64,000 nucleotides of DNA. It comes from Artocarpus heterophyllus. Lineage: Eukaryota > Streptophyta > Magnoliopsida > Rosales > Moraceae. Numbering within the stretch: position 1 is the first letter of the stretch; each line of letters begins with the position of its first letter. This document shows, piece after piece, positions 33,203 to 44,814 of the stretch. The DNA is taken from positions 37,687,534-37,751,533 of the forward strand of contig CM046348.1 in NCBI GenBank assembly GCA_025403435.1. Direction: 5' to 3'. Below the pieces are notes generated by a model. That model worked only from the letters and a program-made list of their open reading frames with translations, searched no databases and was not told where the DNA came from. The position numbers and the translations under genes are program-made.

Positions 33203-36200
33203 TTCCCCTCCTCTTGAGAAGGATTTGTCCTCAAATTGTCGCCTGCATCAAAAGGACTTAGATCAGAAACATTAAAGGAGGCACTTACACCATACTCACC
33301 TGGCAAATCTAGCTTGTACGCATTATCGTTGATCCTTTCAAGAATTTGAAAATGACCATCCCCTCTAGGCAATAGCTTGGATTTTCTTTATTTTGGAAAC
33401 CGTTCTTGCGTAAGTGCAACCACAACCAATCATCGGGCTCGAAGATGAGCTTGTGACGCCCTTTGTTGGCTTGTTCAGCATATTGTTTAGTCCTTCGCTC
33501 GATGTTGAGTCTTGCCTTCTCATGTATCTGCTTAACAAGATCAGCTTTTCTTTTTCCATCTAAATTCACATGCTCAGACAAAGGTAATGGCATTAAATCC
33601 AAAGGAGTTAAAGGATTAAAACCATAAACAATTTCAGACGGTGAAAATTGAGTAGCAGAATGAACAGATCGATTATAAGCAAACTCAACATGTGGTAAAC
33701 ACTCCTCCCATGTTTTGATGTTCTTTTTAATGACAGCCTGCAACAAAGTAGACAAGGTTCTATTCACAACTTCTGTTTGACCATCGGTTTGAGGGTAACA
33801 AGCAGTCGAAAATAATAGCTTAGTCCCTAACTTAGCCCACAAAGTCTTCCAAAAGTAGCTTAAGAACTTGGTGTCCCTATCAGAAACAATTGTCCTAGGC
33901 ATACCATGAAGTCTCACAATTTCCCTAAAGAACAAATCAGCAACATTGGAAGCATCATCTGTCTTGTGGCATGGAATAAAATGGGCCATCTTGGAAAACC
34001 TATCCACGACCACAAATATCGAGTCTCTTCCCCATTTAGACCTAGGCAAACCTAACACAAAATCCATCGAAATATCAATCCAGGGTTCACTAGGTATTGG
34101 TAAAGGGGTGTACAAACCATGGGGCTACACTCTTGATTTAGCCTGCCTACAAGTTACACATCTACCACAAAGCCTCTCAACATCTCGTTTCATATGTGGC
34201 CAATAGAAGTGTTCCTGCAACATAGCCAAAGTCTTCATTACTCCAAAATGTCCCATCAATCCTCCCCCATGGGATTCTCTCACTAGCAAATCTCTTAATG
34301 AACAATTAGGCACACATAATTTATTCTCCCGAAACAAGTATCCCTCATGCCTAAAGTACTTACCACTAGCAAATCTCTCACAAGCTTGATACTCAGTACT
34401 AAAGTCACGGTCATCAATATATAACTCTTTAATGTGTTCAAAACCCAGTAGTTTAGCATTAAGAGTTGAGATTAAGACATACCTGCGAGAAAGTGCATCG
34501 GCAATGACGTTTTCCTTACCTTGCTTGTAGCGAATGACATACGAAAATGTCTCTATGAATTCTACCCAATGAGCATGCCTCTTGTTCAGCTTGTACTGGC
34601 CCATCAAGTGTTTCAGGGACTCATGATCGGTGTGAATCACAAACTCCTTAGGCCATAGGTAGTGCTGCCACGTCTCTAATGCCCGAAACAATGCATACAT
34701 CTCTTTATCATAAGTTGGGTAATTAAGAGTTGCCCCATTCAGCTTCTCACTGAAATATGCTACCGGTCTCCCTTCCTGCATTAAAACAGCACCAATTCCA
34801 ACACCTGAAGCATCACATTCAATCTCAAAAGTTTTGGAAAATTAGATAAAGATAACAATGGAGCATTTGTCAACTTCTCCTTGAGTAGCTGAAATGCCTT
34901 TTCTTGCTCTTCTCCCCATCTAAACCCAACGTTCTTCTTGATCACTTCAGTCAGTGGTGCGGCTATAGTACTGAAATCTTTCACAAATCGCTGGTAGAAA
35001 CTAGCAAGTCCATGAAAACTCCGTATGTTTCCCACACTAGTTGGACTCGGCCACTCCTGGATGGCTCGCACCTTTTCTTCATCAACCTGTATACCTTGAG
35101 CACTAACAACAAAACCAAGAAACACAAGCTTATTTGTGCAAAAGATACACTTCTTGAGGTTAGCATACAACTTTTCCTTCCGTAAAACATCTAAAACAAG
35201 TTTCAAATATTCAATATGTTCATCCAAATTGTTGCTATAGATAAGGATATCATCAAAATAAACAACGACAAATTTTCCAATAAAAGCTCGCAAAACATGG
35301 TTCATTAAATACATAAATGTGCTAGGCACATTGGTTAAACCGAGAGGCATTACCAACCACTCATACAAGCCTTGTTTTGTTTTGAAAACCGTCTTCCACT
35401 CGTCTCCCTCTTTCATGCAAATTTGATGATATCCACTCTTCAGATCAATTTTAGAAAACACACAAGCACCATGCAATTCATCTAACATGTCATCCAAGCG
35501 AGGAATGTGATGTCGATACTTTACTGTGATGTTGTTGATGGCTCAACAATCAACGTACATCCTCCAAGTCCCATCTTTCTTAGGCACAAGTAAAATTGGT
35601 ACGGCGCACGGGCTCATGCTTTCTCTCACGTGTCCCTTCTCCATCAACTCACTTACCTGCCGTTGGAGTTCCTTTGTCTCCTCGGGATTACTCCTATAGG
35701 CTGGTTGGTTTAGGATTGTAGCTCCAGGTATGAAGTCGATTTGATTTTCAATCCCGTGGATTGGAGGTAAACCTTGCGGTGTTTCCTCATGAAAGATATC
35801 CTCATATTCCTGCAAAAGAGAAACAACAGAACTATGCAAGGTGGAATCAAGATCGTGAGTGTTTAATAACGCCTCCTTGTACATGAGTAAAATCATCAGC
35901 TGATTAGAAAACAAAGCTCTTCTCGCATCACTCTCTCTTGCATAAAAGTTTGTTTTTCTCTCTATTTTTACATCATTGGCCAAATCTTCTTTTGTACTGG
36001 CTCTCTCAATGTTCTCTCCTTTTCTCTCCTTTTTCTCGGCCATCTCTTCCTTTTTTCTCTCACTGGCCGAACTCTCTCTCTACACTCCCACTCTTGATTT
36101 TTCTCCGCTCTTCATTTTTTTATCACTTTCTCTCTGTAAGCTCACTTGGTCTTCATAGACCTGTTTTGGTGTTAACGGAACAAGAGTGATCATTTTTTGA

Positions 36201-36835
36201 TTGTGAACAAATGTGTACTTGTTGGTGAAACCTTCATGTTTAACTCGCCGATCAAATTGCCATGGTCTGCCTAATAACAACTGCCCTGCTTGCATTGGAA
36301 CCACATCGTATAAAACTTCATCTTCATATTTTCCAATGCGAAAAGGAACTAACACCTGCGTATGCACCTTTACCTCACTAGTATCATTTAACCATTGCAA
36401 TTTATACGGTTGAGGATGCTTAATTGTTGACAGCCCTAACTTCTCTACCATGGTTATGCTAGCAACATTAGTACAACTCCCACCATCAATAATCACACTA
36501 CATACCTTGTTATGGACGTGGCACCTAGCGTGGAAGATGTTTTCCCGTTGCACCTCGTCATCTTCTTCTTTGGCTTGCACACTTAAAGCTCTCCTTGTAA
36601 CCAACAATTCTCCTTGGACAGTGCACTCCTCATCGTCGGCATCCTCTAATGAAGGCATAGAATCATTGTCTGAATCCTCCTCGGTTTCAATCTCTCCATT
36701 GTCTTGCATCACCATAGCTCGTTTGTTCGGACATTGGCTTGCTATGTGACCCCTGCCTTGACATTTAAAACATTTAATATCAGGATTCCAAGTAGTGGAA
36801 GAATTGGATTTACCTTGATTCCCATGGCTGGCCAC
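32971..36835 (-). pseudogene. GyA3 gag C-terminus and pol
   Basis: Fairly well preserved. The frame 36835-36080 has the zinc knuckle CFKCQGRGHIASQC, an acidic stretch and protease IIDGGSCTNVAS. Further left come 36043-35543, RT 35497-34781 with [12 protein letters not shown], RNase H and the integrase zinc site 34781-34125, the integrase core with C-terminal domain 34115-33309, and the tail 33372-32971. Breaks are stops at 36078-36080, 35543 and near 34122, and frameshifts near 34830 and 33370-33400. Functions are those of an ordinary Ty3/gypsy polyprotein. Confidence 0.9.
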
Positions 36836-36910
36836 CTCTTGTTTTGCTCGGTCTTTGGCTTGGTGTTGGGTTGCTTCTCATCCTTCTTCCATTGGTTCAA
36901 TTTCCAAGTG
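36836..36910 (-). pseudogene. GyA3 gag, piece left of the nested insert
   Basis: Minus-strand codons around WKLNQWKKDEKQPNTKPKTEQ, joining the frame at 36835 through a frameshift. The other side of the break is at 54985. About 10 bases of gag (CGAGTACATC or nearly so) are missing between the two sides, and there is no target duplication. Confidence 0.8.
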
Positions 36911-37085
36911 AGAATAAGTGAGTTAAAAAAAAAAAAGGCAAGAGTGGTGAGAACATTCGAGGGTAAAAGCCAATTATTCAAGTGAAACACGAGTGAACTG
37001 AGTGACCAAGTGATAGAGCGAAACACGTGAGGGAGAGAAATAAGGTCCTTTATTATCTAACGTTGTTTTGCAAGTTTAAAAAAAA
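36911..37085 (+). other. GyB leader, 3' part
   Basis: Plus-orientation leader DNA matching the minus strand of 60110-59951 in GyB2. It includes AGTGGTGAGAACATTCGAGGGTAAAAGCC and the sequence up to the gag ATG. The left end is ragged and shares AAGTG with the GyA3 gag it joins. Confidence 0.75.
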
Positions 37086-37385
37086 ATGAATCTGAATCAA
37101 GAAAGAGAAGCTGAAGATGATATTCCACAACAAAACGTTCCCAATCTTCAGTTGCAAGCATTAATGAGGCAAATGGAACGGCTGTTGACGCGAGCGCTAA
37201 AGCCCATTCATGAAAGATTAGATGAGGTTGATGCTAGAACACGTAATAGGCAGCCACAAAACATGGAAAATCGACGGAGGGGTGGATTGGATCTTTTGGA
37301 GGAAGATGAATTAGAAGAGTTGGAGGAACCACCGATAAATAGGGGCAGATTTAGGCGTGGAAATGGGAATAGAGAAGCTAGGGAC
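37086..37385 (+). pseudogene. GyB gag N-terminus, split by Cop1
   Basis: Starts MNLNQEREAEDDIPQQN. It has an amphipathic segment (residues about 20-50, LQALMRQMERLLTRALKPIHERLDEV) and an acidic stretch, then is cut after REARD by Cop1. The next codons resume after the duplicated GGGAC at 48512. The same gag start, more decayed, is in GyB2 (59950 down to 59627). The first 99 codons are open. Confidence 0.85.
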
Positions 37386-39387
37386 TGTTGGAAACAAAGT
37401 GCGCAGCGGAATTTTAAAATTTTTCATCAGAGTATTTTCCAAAACACAAGTTTGACATGTTATATGTGTAAATTAAACAGATCTTACTAACCTCAGTGTG
37501 CCGAAGAACCTCCGCGACCTGTGTAGAGAAGTAACGTTCCAGAAGAGCCTCAACCAACTGGTCTTCTTTGCTATTCTCTATCCACAACCGGAGTGAGTGT
37601 GGGCTCACACGTACAGCTCTTCCACCGGTGACTCTCCTTCCAACCAATAGAGAGAACCCAAAGCTAGTGTTCGTGATTTGTGAACAAAAGCTCTCAGGGA
37701 GTTTTCAGATGCTCACTAGAAGAGTATCACTCTTAATCTCTCAAATTGATCTTAGTAAATCATTAGACTCACTCCCTTTTTATACCTATTGGTCCTTGGG
37801 GTCAGTCCATATCAGATTAGGTCTCAAAAATCGAAACAGAATCAAGTTCGGATCAATATCTGATAAGATACGCGTGAAAAACGCGTAATCTTAACTGTCG
37901 CGGTCGGCATGCCGAACTGTGAGATAGGCAGGCCGAACTGGCCTGCCGAACTGCCGAGAAAAAATCTCCGCGAATCTTTTATTTTCCACCCGAGATTCTA
38001 AAGGATAAAGTCTCAGTTTTGATTCAAATAGCCCAATAGAAAAGATATCTGATCAAAACAAACTTTATCAAGATAATCTCTAAGAAAATAAATCAATTCA
38101 CAATAATTCTACAAGTTTATCTTGTTCTAATTGTCCAAAATTAAAACAACCGATAAACAGACAAGAATTATCCGAATGCCATAATTCAACAAGTTCATCT
38201 TGAACTAATTTCTTACATAATTAATTCAACCGATAAACAGACATGAATTATTTGATTCTTATAAATTTTAAACCAATCTGATAAATCCGACATAAGTCAC
38301 CAATTATTGGAAAAGCACGCCGTGTCGTTACAGGATTTTGTGAGCTAGCAAAGGGGACCAAAATGGACCTATAAAGTTCAAGCTCATGATAATTGTGAAA
38401 CCCAATATCCCATATATACATTTCACAATTATCAACTCCAACGCTACTCCACTAAAAGCTTGGAGCTGCACTCTCAAACTTTATAGAATTACGAAGCTCG
38501 TGTAGCTAAGTCTCCATGACATATCATAGTGTATCGCATCCCCATATGATCATCCATAACCGGCTTAAGGACAAGTTCTGTCTTACCTTCCCGATTATTT
38601 TTATCTTACGTTCCATTGTCTCACCATTAGAAAACTTACCATCCAAAGATAGTATACCATTCGGTTACACCTATGTATCCAAATGGTTGAGCGCTCCAGT
38701 TTTCCAATTACAGGACAACGCATATAAGAGGATATCATTACTCCTAAAGAGGAGCTATGGATTCCATATCTATGAATAACAAGTCTACGCTACCAAGAGT
38801 CATGCCTCCAACGTACCGGCATGCATACCACTATAGAGATGTGGGAGTCACCCATTGGTACATCAAAAGACACAAATCGAGACAACGGGCCCATTATTCA
38901 TCTCAGGATTAAGATACAATACAAATGATTGTCTAAAGTGAATCGATTTGCCAAGACAGAATTATTAATCCAAATCAATTCACTTTATGTCCCGATCCAA
39001 CACATCGTCACCTATGACAACGCGCCAATGTTTCTATTCACGGAGTCCAACTCCGATGGCCAAGACAAACCATCTCCCAAAAGGGATATAGACAACATAA
39101 CAATCTTTACATGAATAAAGCGCCCAACTTTATTCCCTCGATTGCGGATCATATATTTTAGACCATCACCTTAAGAGTCGTGTCTATCGCATAATCATCC
39201 CATCATATGCCCAACTCTTAAGGTTTAGACTGACAGTCTCAGACTACTGTTTGCTTATCATACATTCAACAAATATGAACGTAAAGAGGACAATATTTGG
39301 TATATATAAATGAATAAATTCTTTATTGATAAAAATGTCTCCAAAAACGTATTACATTTTTACTCCTTAGAGCATACATGTCTAACA
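37386..39387 (-). repeat. Cop1 3' LTR
   Basis: 2,002 bp; plus strand TGTTGGAAACAAAGTGC to GCATACATGTCTAACA. It is 30 bp shorter than the 5' LTR, because the palindrome array has lost one and a half units (about 37905-37960). Confidence 0.95.
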
Positions 39388-39400
39388 ATCTCCCACTTGC
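39388..39400 (-). promoter_or_regulatory. Cop1 polypurine tract
   Basis: The minus strand reads GCAAGTGGGAGAT just before TGTTAGACATG. This is the usual copia polypurine tract that primes plus-strand DNA. Confidence 0.85.
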
Positions 39401-39401
39401 A

Positions 39402-40387
39402 CTAAGTGAGTAAATACTGCAAATTTCGCATCCCCATAGCTTCCACATGCCTTTCGAAGACTCTCCCAGAAAGTGTCTTCGTAAATGGATCAGCTAAATT
39501 GTCCTCTGACGCGATCTTGCATACCGTGACATGCCCGCTCTCAACGAAGTCCTTTATCACATGATACTTCTGATCAATATGCTTACTCTTCTTGTGAAAT
39601 CTTGGTTCCTTAGCATTAGCTACCGCCGCACTGTTATCACAGTACAGTGATACCGCTTTATCCATACCAGGAACTACCTCAAGATCCCCAAGGAACTTGC
39701 GGAGCCACACTGCTTCTTTCGAAGCATCACTAGCCGCCACATACTCGGCCTCCATCGTTGAATCCGAAGTGCAATCTTGCTTTGCACTTCTCCAACTGAT
39801 GGCACCGCCACCCAGAGTAAACACAAACCCCGATGTCGATTTTCTAGAATCCAGGCAGGATTGAAAATCCGAATCAGTGTATCCTAGAGGAGTTAAATCC
39901 TCACCCGAATACACAAGCATATACCCTCGAGTCCTTCTTAGGTACTTGAAAATATGCTTTACCGCAACCCAATGGTTCGGTCCTGGATCCGCCTGAAATC
40001 GACTCACAATCCCGACCGCATAGCTAATATCCGGTCGAGTGCAAAGCATGGCATACATGAGACTACCCACTGCCGAAGCATAAGGTACCTTCTTCATGTA
40101 TTCTCTTTCTTCATAAGACTTTGGAGAGTCTTTCTTAGAAAGAGTAATTCCAGACCTAGATGGTTGCCCACCTTTCTTGGAATCCTGCATTGCAAACCTC
40201 CTGAGAATTTTATCTATGTAGCCGGCCTGTGACAAAGCTATCATTTTGTTCTTCCTATCCCGAAAGATCTGGATACCGAGAACAAAATTAGCCTCACCTA
40301 AGTCCTTCATGTCAAACTGCTTGGTCAACCATAATTTGACCGATGACAATGCCCCAACGTCATTGCCAATTAGCAGAATGTCATCTA
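39402..40387 (-). pseudogene. Cop1 RT C-terminus and RNase H
   Basis: Open frame of 315 codons from 40349, but coding continues upstream to the VDDIL codons at 40387, where the nested insertion starts. It covers the RT thumb (KQFDMKDLGEANFVLGIQI), RNase H (YTDSDFQSCLDS, SKQ-like and TMEAEYVAAS) and the C-terminus (ADPFTKTLSGRVF). It is separated from its own start by the insertion 40393-41846, so no full protein can be made. The Met at 40349 is internal. Confidence 0.9.
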
Positions 40388-40392
40388 CATAT

Positions 40393-41846
40393 TGTTGGAA
40401 ACAAAGTGCGCAGCGGAATTTTAAAAATTTTCATCAGAGTATTTTCCAAAACACAAGTTTGACATGTTATATGTATAAATTAAACAGATCTTACTAACCT
40501 CACTTTATGTCCCGATCCAACACATCGTCACCTATGACAACGCGCCAATGTCTCTATTCACGGAGTCCAACTCCGATGGCCAATACAAACCATTTCCCAA
40601 AAGGAATATAGACAACATAACAATCTTTACATGAATAAAGCGCCCAACTTTATTCCCTCGATTGCGGATCATATATTTTAGACCATCACCTTAAGAGTCG
40701 TGTCTACCGCATAATCATCCCATCATATGCCCAACTCTTAAGGTTTAGACTGATAGTCTCAGACTACTGTTTGCTTATCATACATTCAACAAATATGAAC
40801 GTAAAGAGGACAATATTTGGTATATATAAATGAATAAATTCTTTATTGATAAAAAATGTCTCCAAAAACGTATTACATTTTTACTCCTTAGAGCATACAT
40901 GTCTAACAATCTCCCACTTGCACTAAGTGAGTAAATACTGCAAATTTCGCATCCCCATAGCTTCCACATGCCTTTCGAAGACTCTCCCAGAAAGTGTCTT
41001 CGTAAATGGATCAGCTAAATTGTCCTCTGACGCGTCATCCGGCATGCCGAACTGCCGAGAAAAAATCTCCGCGAATCTTTTATTTTCCACCCGAGATTCT
41101 AAAGGATAAAGTCTCAGTTTTGATTCAAATAGCCCAATAGAAAAGATATCTGATCAAAACAAACTTTATCTAGATAATCTCTAAGAAAATAAATCAATTC
41201 ACAATAATTCTACAAGTTTATCTTGTTCTAATTGTCCAAAATTAAAACAACCGATAAACAGACAAGAATTATCCGAACGCCATAATTCAACAAGTTCATC
41301 TTGAACTAATTTCTTACATAATTAATTCAACCGATAAACAGACATGAATTATTTGATTCTTATAAATTTTAAACCAATCTGATAAATCCGACATAAGTCA
41401 CCAATTATTGGAAAAGCACGCCGTGTCGTTACAGGATTTTATGAGCTAGCCAAGGGGACCAAAATGGACCTATAAAGTTCAAGCTCATGATAAATATGAA
41501 ACCCAATATCCCAGATATACATTTCACAATTATCAACTCCAACGCTACTCCACTAAAAGCTTGGAGCTACACTCTCGAACTTTATAGAATTACGAAGCTC
41601 GTGTAGCTAAGTCTCCATGACATATCATAGTGTATCACATCCCCATATGATCATCCATAATCGTATGCCCAACTCTTAAGGTTTAGACTGATAGTCTCAG
41701 ACTACTGTTTGCTTATCATACATTCAACAAATATGAACGTAAAGAGGACAATATTTGGTATATATAAATGAATAAATTCTTTATTGATAAAAAATGTCTC
41801 CAAAAACGTATTACATTTTTACTCCTTAGAGCATACATGTCTAACA
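40393..41846 (-). mobile_element. Collapsed copia insertion beside the RT catalytic codons
   Basis: A patchwork of Cop sequence: LTR left end (40393-40500), LTR right end (40501-40907), interior 3' end with polypurine tract and RNase H end (40908-41033), middle of an LTR (41034-41663) and LTR right end (41664-41846). The outer ends are true LTR ends, TGTTGG and CTAACA. The flanks are CATAT (40388-40392) and CATAG (41847-41851), a 5-bp duplication with one change. It sits between the Tyr and Val of YVDD. It is the remains of an integrated copy after at least three deletions; one junction shares TCA. Confidence 0.85.
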
Positions 41847-41851
41847 CATAG

Positions 41852-44814
41852 AGTAGTAGAAAAACCACCTTCCCATTCTTAATGTGTTTGTAAACACATG
41901 GCTCATCCACATTTTGTGAGAACCCATAAGTCTTGATCACTTGATCAAATCTTATGTTCCAAGAACGAGAAGCCTACTTAAGTCCATAAATTGACTTTAG
42001 CAGCTTACAAACCTTACCCTCTTGACCCGTGACCTTGAACCCGTCTGGTTGTTCCATATAAATGGACTCATCAAGATTGCCATTCAGAAATGCCGTCTTG
42101 ACATCCATCTGCCAAATCTCGTAGTCGAGAGCGGCAGCTATGGATAAGAGAATCCGGATGGACTTAAGCATGGCTACAGGCGAAAAGGTTTCCTCATAAT
42201 CGATTCCTTCCTTTTGCGTATAACCCTTAGCTACCAGTCTAGCCTTAAAGGTTTCGACCTTTCCATCCACTCCTCTTTTCCTCTTGTAGATCCACTTACT
42301 CCCTATGGGTTTTACCCCTTCGGGAAGATCCACAAGCTCCCAGACCCGATTAGTCTCCATAGACTTCATCTCAATGTTCATGGCCTCTGTCCAGAGTCTT
42401 GAATCAACATCCTCCATAGCTTCTGCGTAAGTATAAGGATCCCTGTCATGTTCATCCGGTTCAGCCAAAAAGACCTCCCGATTGAACATATACCTCTCAG
42501 GTTGACGCCCGATCCTCCCACTACGCCGAAGCCCCTGAGGTTGTTGTTCAGGTTTGTTTGGTTTTTCTACACCGATCGGAATGGTTTCGTTCGGAACCTC
42601 CGGAGTAAACGGATTACCCCTCAACTCCTCAAGCACCACTTTGCTTTGAGGTTTAAAGTCGTTCATGTAACTCTCCTCAAGGAAAGTTGCATTAGTTGAA
42701 ACCACGACTTTATTTTCCTTTGGGTTATAAAAATAACCCCCTTTAGTCCCTTTTGGATATCCTACAAACACGCAAACTTCTGAACGTGCTTCCAACTTAT
42801 TCGGATCCTTAAACAGGACATGAGCTGGACATCCCCATATGCGAATATGGTTTAAGGATGTCTTCCGTCTTGTCCACAACTCGTGAGGAGTTTTAGGGAC
42901 CGATTTTGAAGGCACATTGTTCAAAAGATAACATGCGGTTTGTAGTGCATATCCCCAAAAGGATAAAGGCAATGATGAATAACTCATCATGGACCGAATC
43001 ATGTCCAACAAAGTCCTATTCCTTCTCTCTGCTACGCCATTTTGCTGCGGAGTGCCCGGCGCAGTCAAATGGGATAAAATCCCATTCTCTAACAAGTGTC
43101 CCAAGAACTCATCAGAAAGGTATTCCCCACCTCGATCAGATCGAAGTGCCTTTATGGGTCTACCCAATTGCTTTTCCACTTCAGCCCGAAACTCCCTGAA
43201 CTTATCATAAGTTTCGCTTTTGTGGCGCATTAGGTACACATACCCATATCTTGAGTAATCGTCAATAAAAGTAACGAAGTACTCATACCCTCCTCGTGCC
43301 CGGATGTTCATCGGTCCGCAAACATCACTATGCACAAGTTCTAGAACCCCTTCGGCCCTATTGCCCTTAGACCCGTATGGTCTTTTGGTCATTTTACCCT
43401 CCAAACAAGACTCACATTGAGGTATAGATTCCACCTTTAAGTGACTTAAAGGTCCATCCCTTACCAACCTTTGAATCCTATTTAGGTTAATATGGCCAAG
43501 GCGCAAATGCCAAAGATAAGTCTTATTAGAGTGAGAAGTTTTAAGTCTTTTTGAGTCATTATCATTTATCTCAGCATTAAGCAATAGGTCCATCTTAGGT
43601 TTGATAAAATATAGATTATTTTGCATCCATCCATAACAGATAAAAGATTTGTTTTTACGAATCACCACTTTTTCATTAAAAGACACCACGTAGGAGTCTT
43701 TAAATAAAGAAGATACAAGAATTAAATTCCTTTTAAATTTAGGAATATAAAAACAATCTCGCAAAATTAAACTCCTATAATTATCAAAATAAAGATGGAC
43801 ATCTCCCACTGCTTCCGCTGAGACCAAGGATCCATCGCCCATCCGAAGCGTTAAGTCTTCACAAAGTAGACTTCTCGTTTCTTTGAATCCCTGCAGAGAA
43901 ACACAAACATGATTAGTTGCACTGGAATCTATGACCCAAATGTCACTGGATTCCTCAACCAAACAAGTTTCTAAATATAGAAGATCACACCTACCTCCCT
44001 TGGAAAGGAAGTCCTTGCAATGCTTCTTTATATGCCCGACCTTACCACAAAAGAAGCACTTAAGCTTCTTTGGGTTCTTCTTCTTCTTCTTCTTGCTCTT
44101 GGTAGCAATAGGAATAGAAGACTTCCCACTTTTGGCCCGTTGCTTCTTTCCATTCCCAGAGTTAGGATTGGAACCAGAAGCAGCTATCATATTGGCCTCT
44201 CCACCAGCAGGAGACTCCCTGATCAGCAGTTCAAACTCTTGTAACTGTTTCATCAGTTCTGTCAAGGTCATATCCCGTCTATTGCTTAGATTAAAAGTAG
44301 CTCTAAACGGAATAAATTCCTTAGACAGAGTCTCAAAGACCATAGTCATCTGAGTTTCAGCATCGATGTCGGCTCCATTGGTTTGAGCCTCAGCGAGGTA
44401 ACCCATGACCAACATCATGTGCTCCTTTACAGATGTCCCCGGTCTCTGTCTACAGTTTAAGAGTTTCCGAAGCGCCCCTTGCCGCTTTGTTATGGCCTGG
44501 CCTCCAAACATGTCCTCAAGATTATCCAAGATCTGCTTCGCAGTCTCATAATCCTGATGTTGAGCCTGCAGCACGTTATTCATGCTAGCCATAACATAGC
44601 AGCGGGCCTGATCATTAGCATCTTTCCAGCGGTCGTACGCTTGGAATTGCTCATTACTTGAGTCTCCCGTAGGCTCGGGAGGACAAGGAGTTGTCAGAAC
44701 ATATTTCAGTTTCTCAAAGGAAAGGACGATGTCCAGGTTCCGTTTCCAATCATTATAGTTCTCACCGGTTAATTGGTTTTTGTCAAGTATCGATGATAAA
44801 GCGTTTTTAGACAT
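41852..44814 (-). pseudogene. Cop1 gag-protease-integrase-RT N-terminus
   Basis: Starts [16 protein letters not shown] at 44814; the frame extends 24 codons upstream but this Met is the likely start. Gag is followed by the zinc knuckle [14 protein letters not shown] (about 44050), a protease with [10 protein letters not shown] (about 43915-43935), integrase with HLRLGHIN...CESC (about 43400-43500), D in VHSDVCGP, D in RSDRGGEY and E in NGVAERRNR, then RT fingers ([14 protein letters not shown]). It ends at a TAG (41974-41976) in SIYGLK*ASRSWN, a CAG-to-TAG change. Codons to KVVFLLLY follow up to the insertion at 41846. The Gly of the protease DSG is Ser here, probably inactive. Confidence 0.92.

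Noticed and set aside
36213..36985. Plus-strand frames opposite GyA3 gag/protease, and similar ones at 12089-12619 and 24400-24795
   Set aside because: They are antisense shadows of the conserved gag-protease region and recur wherever that region occurs.
38516..39114. Small frames in copia LTRs (also 47640-48238 and 53762-54360)
   Set aside because: They are identical because the LTRs are copies, not from selection; no start context or domain supports a gene.
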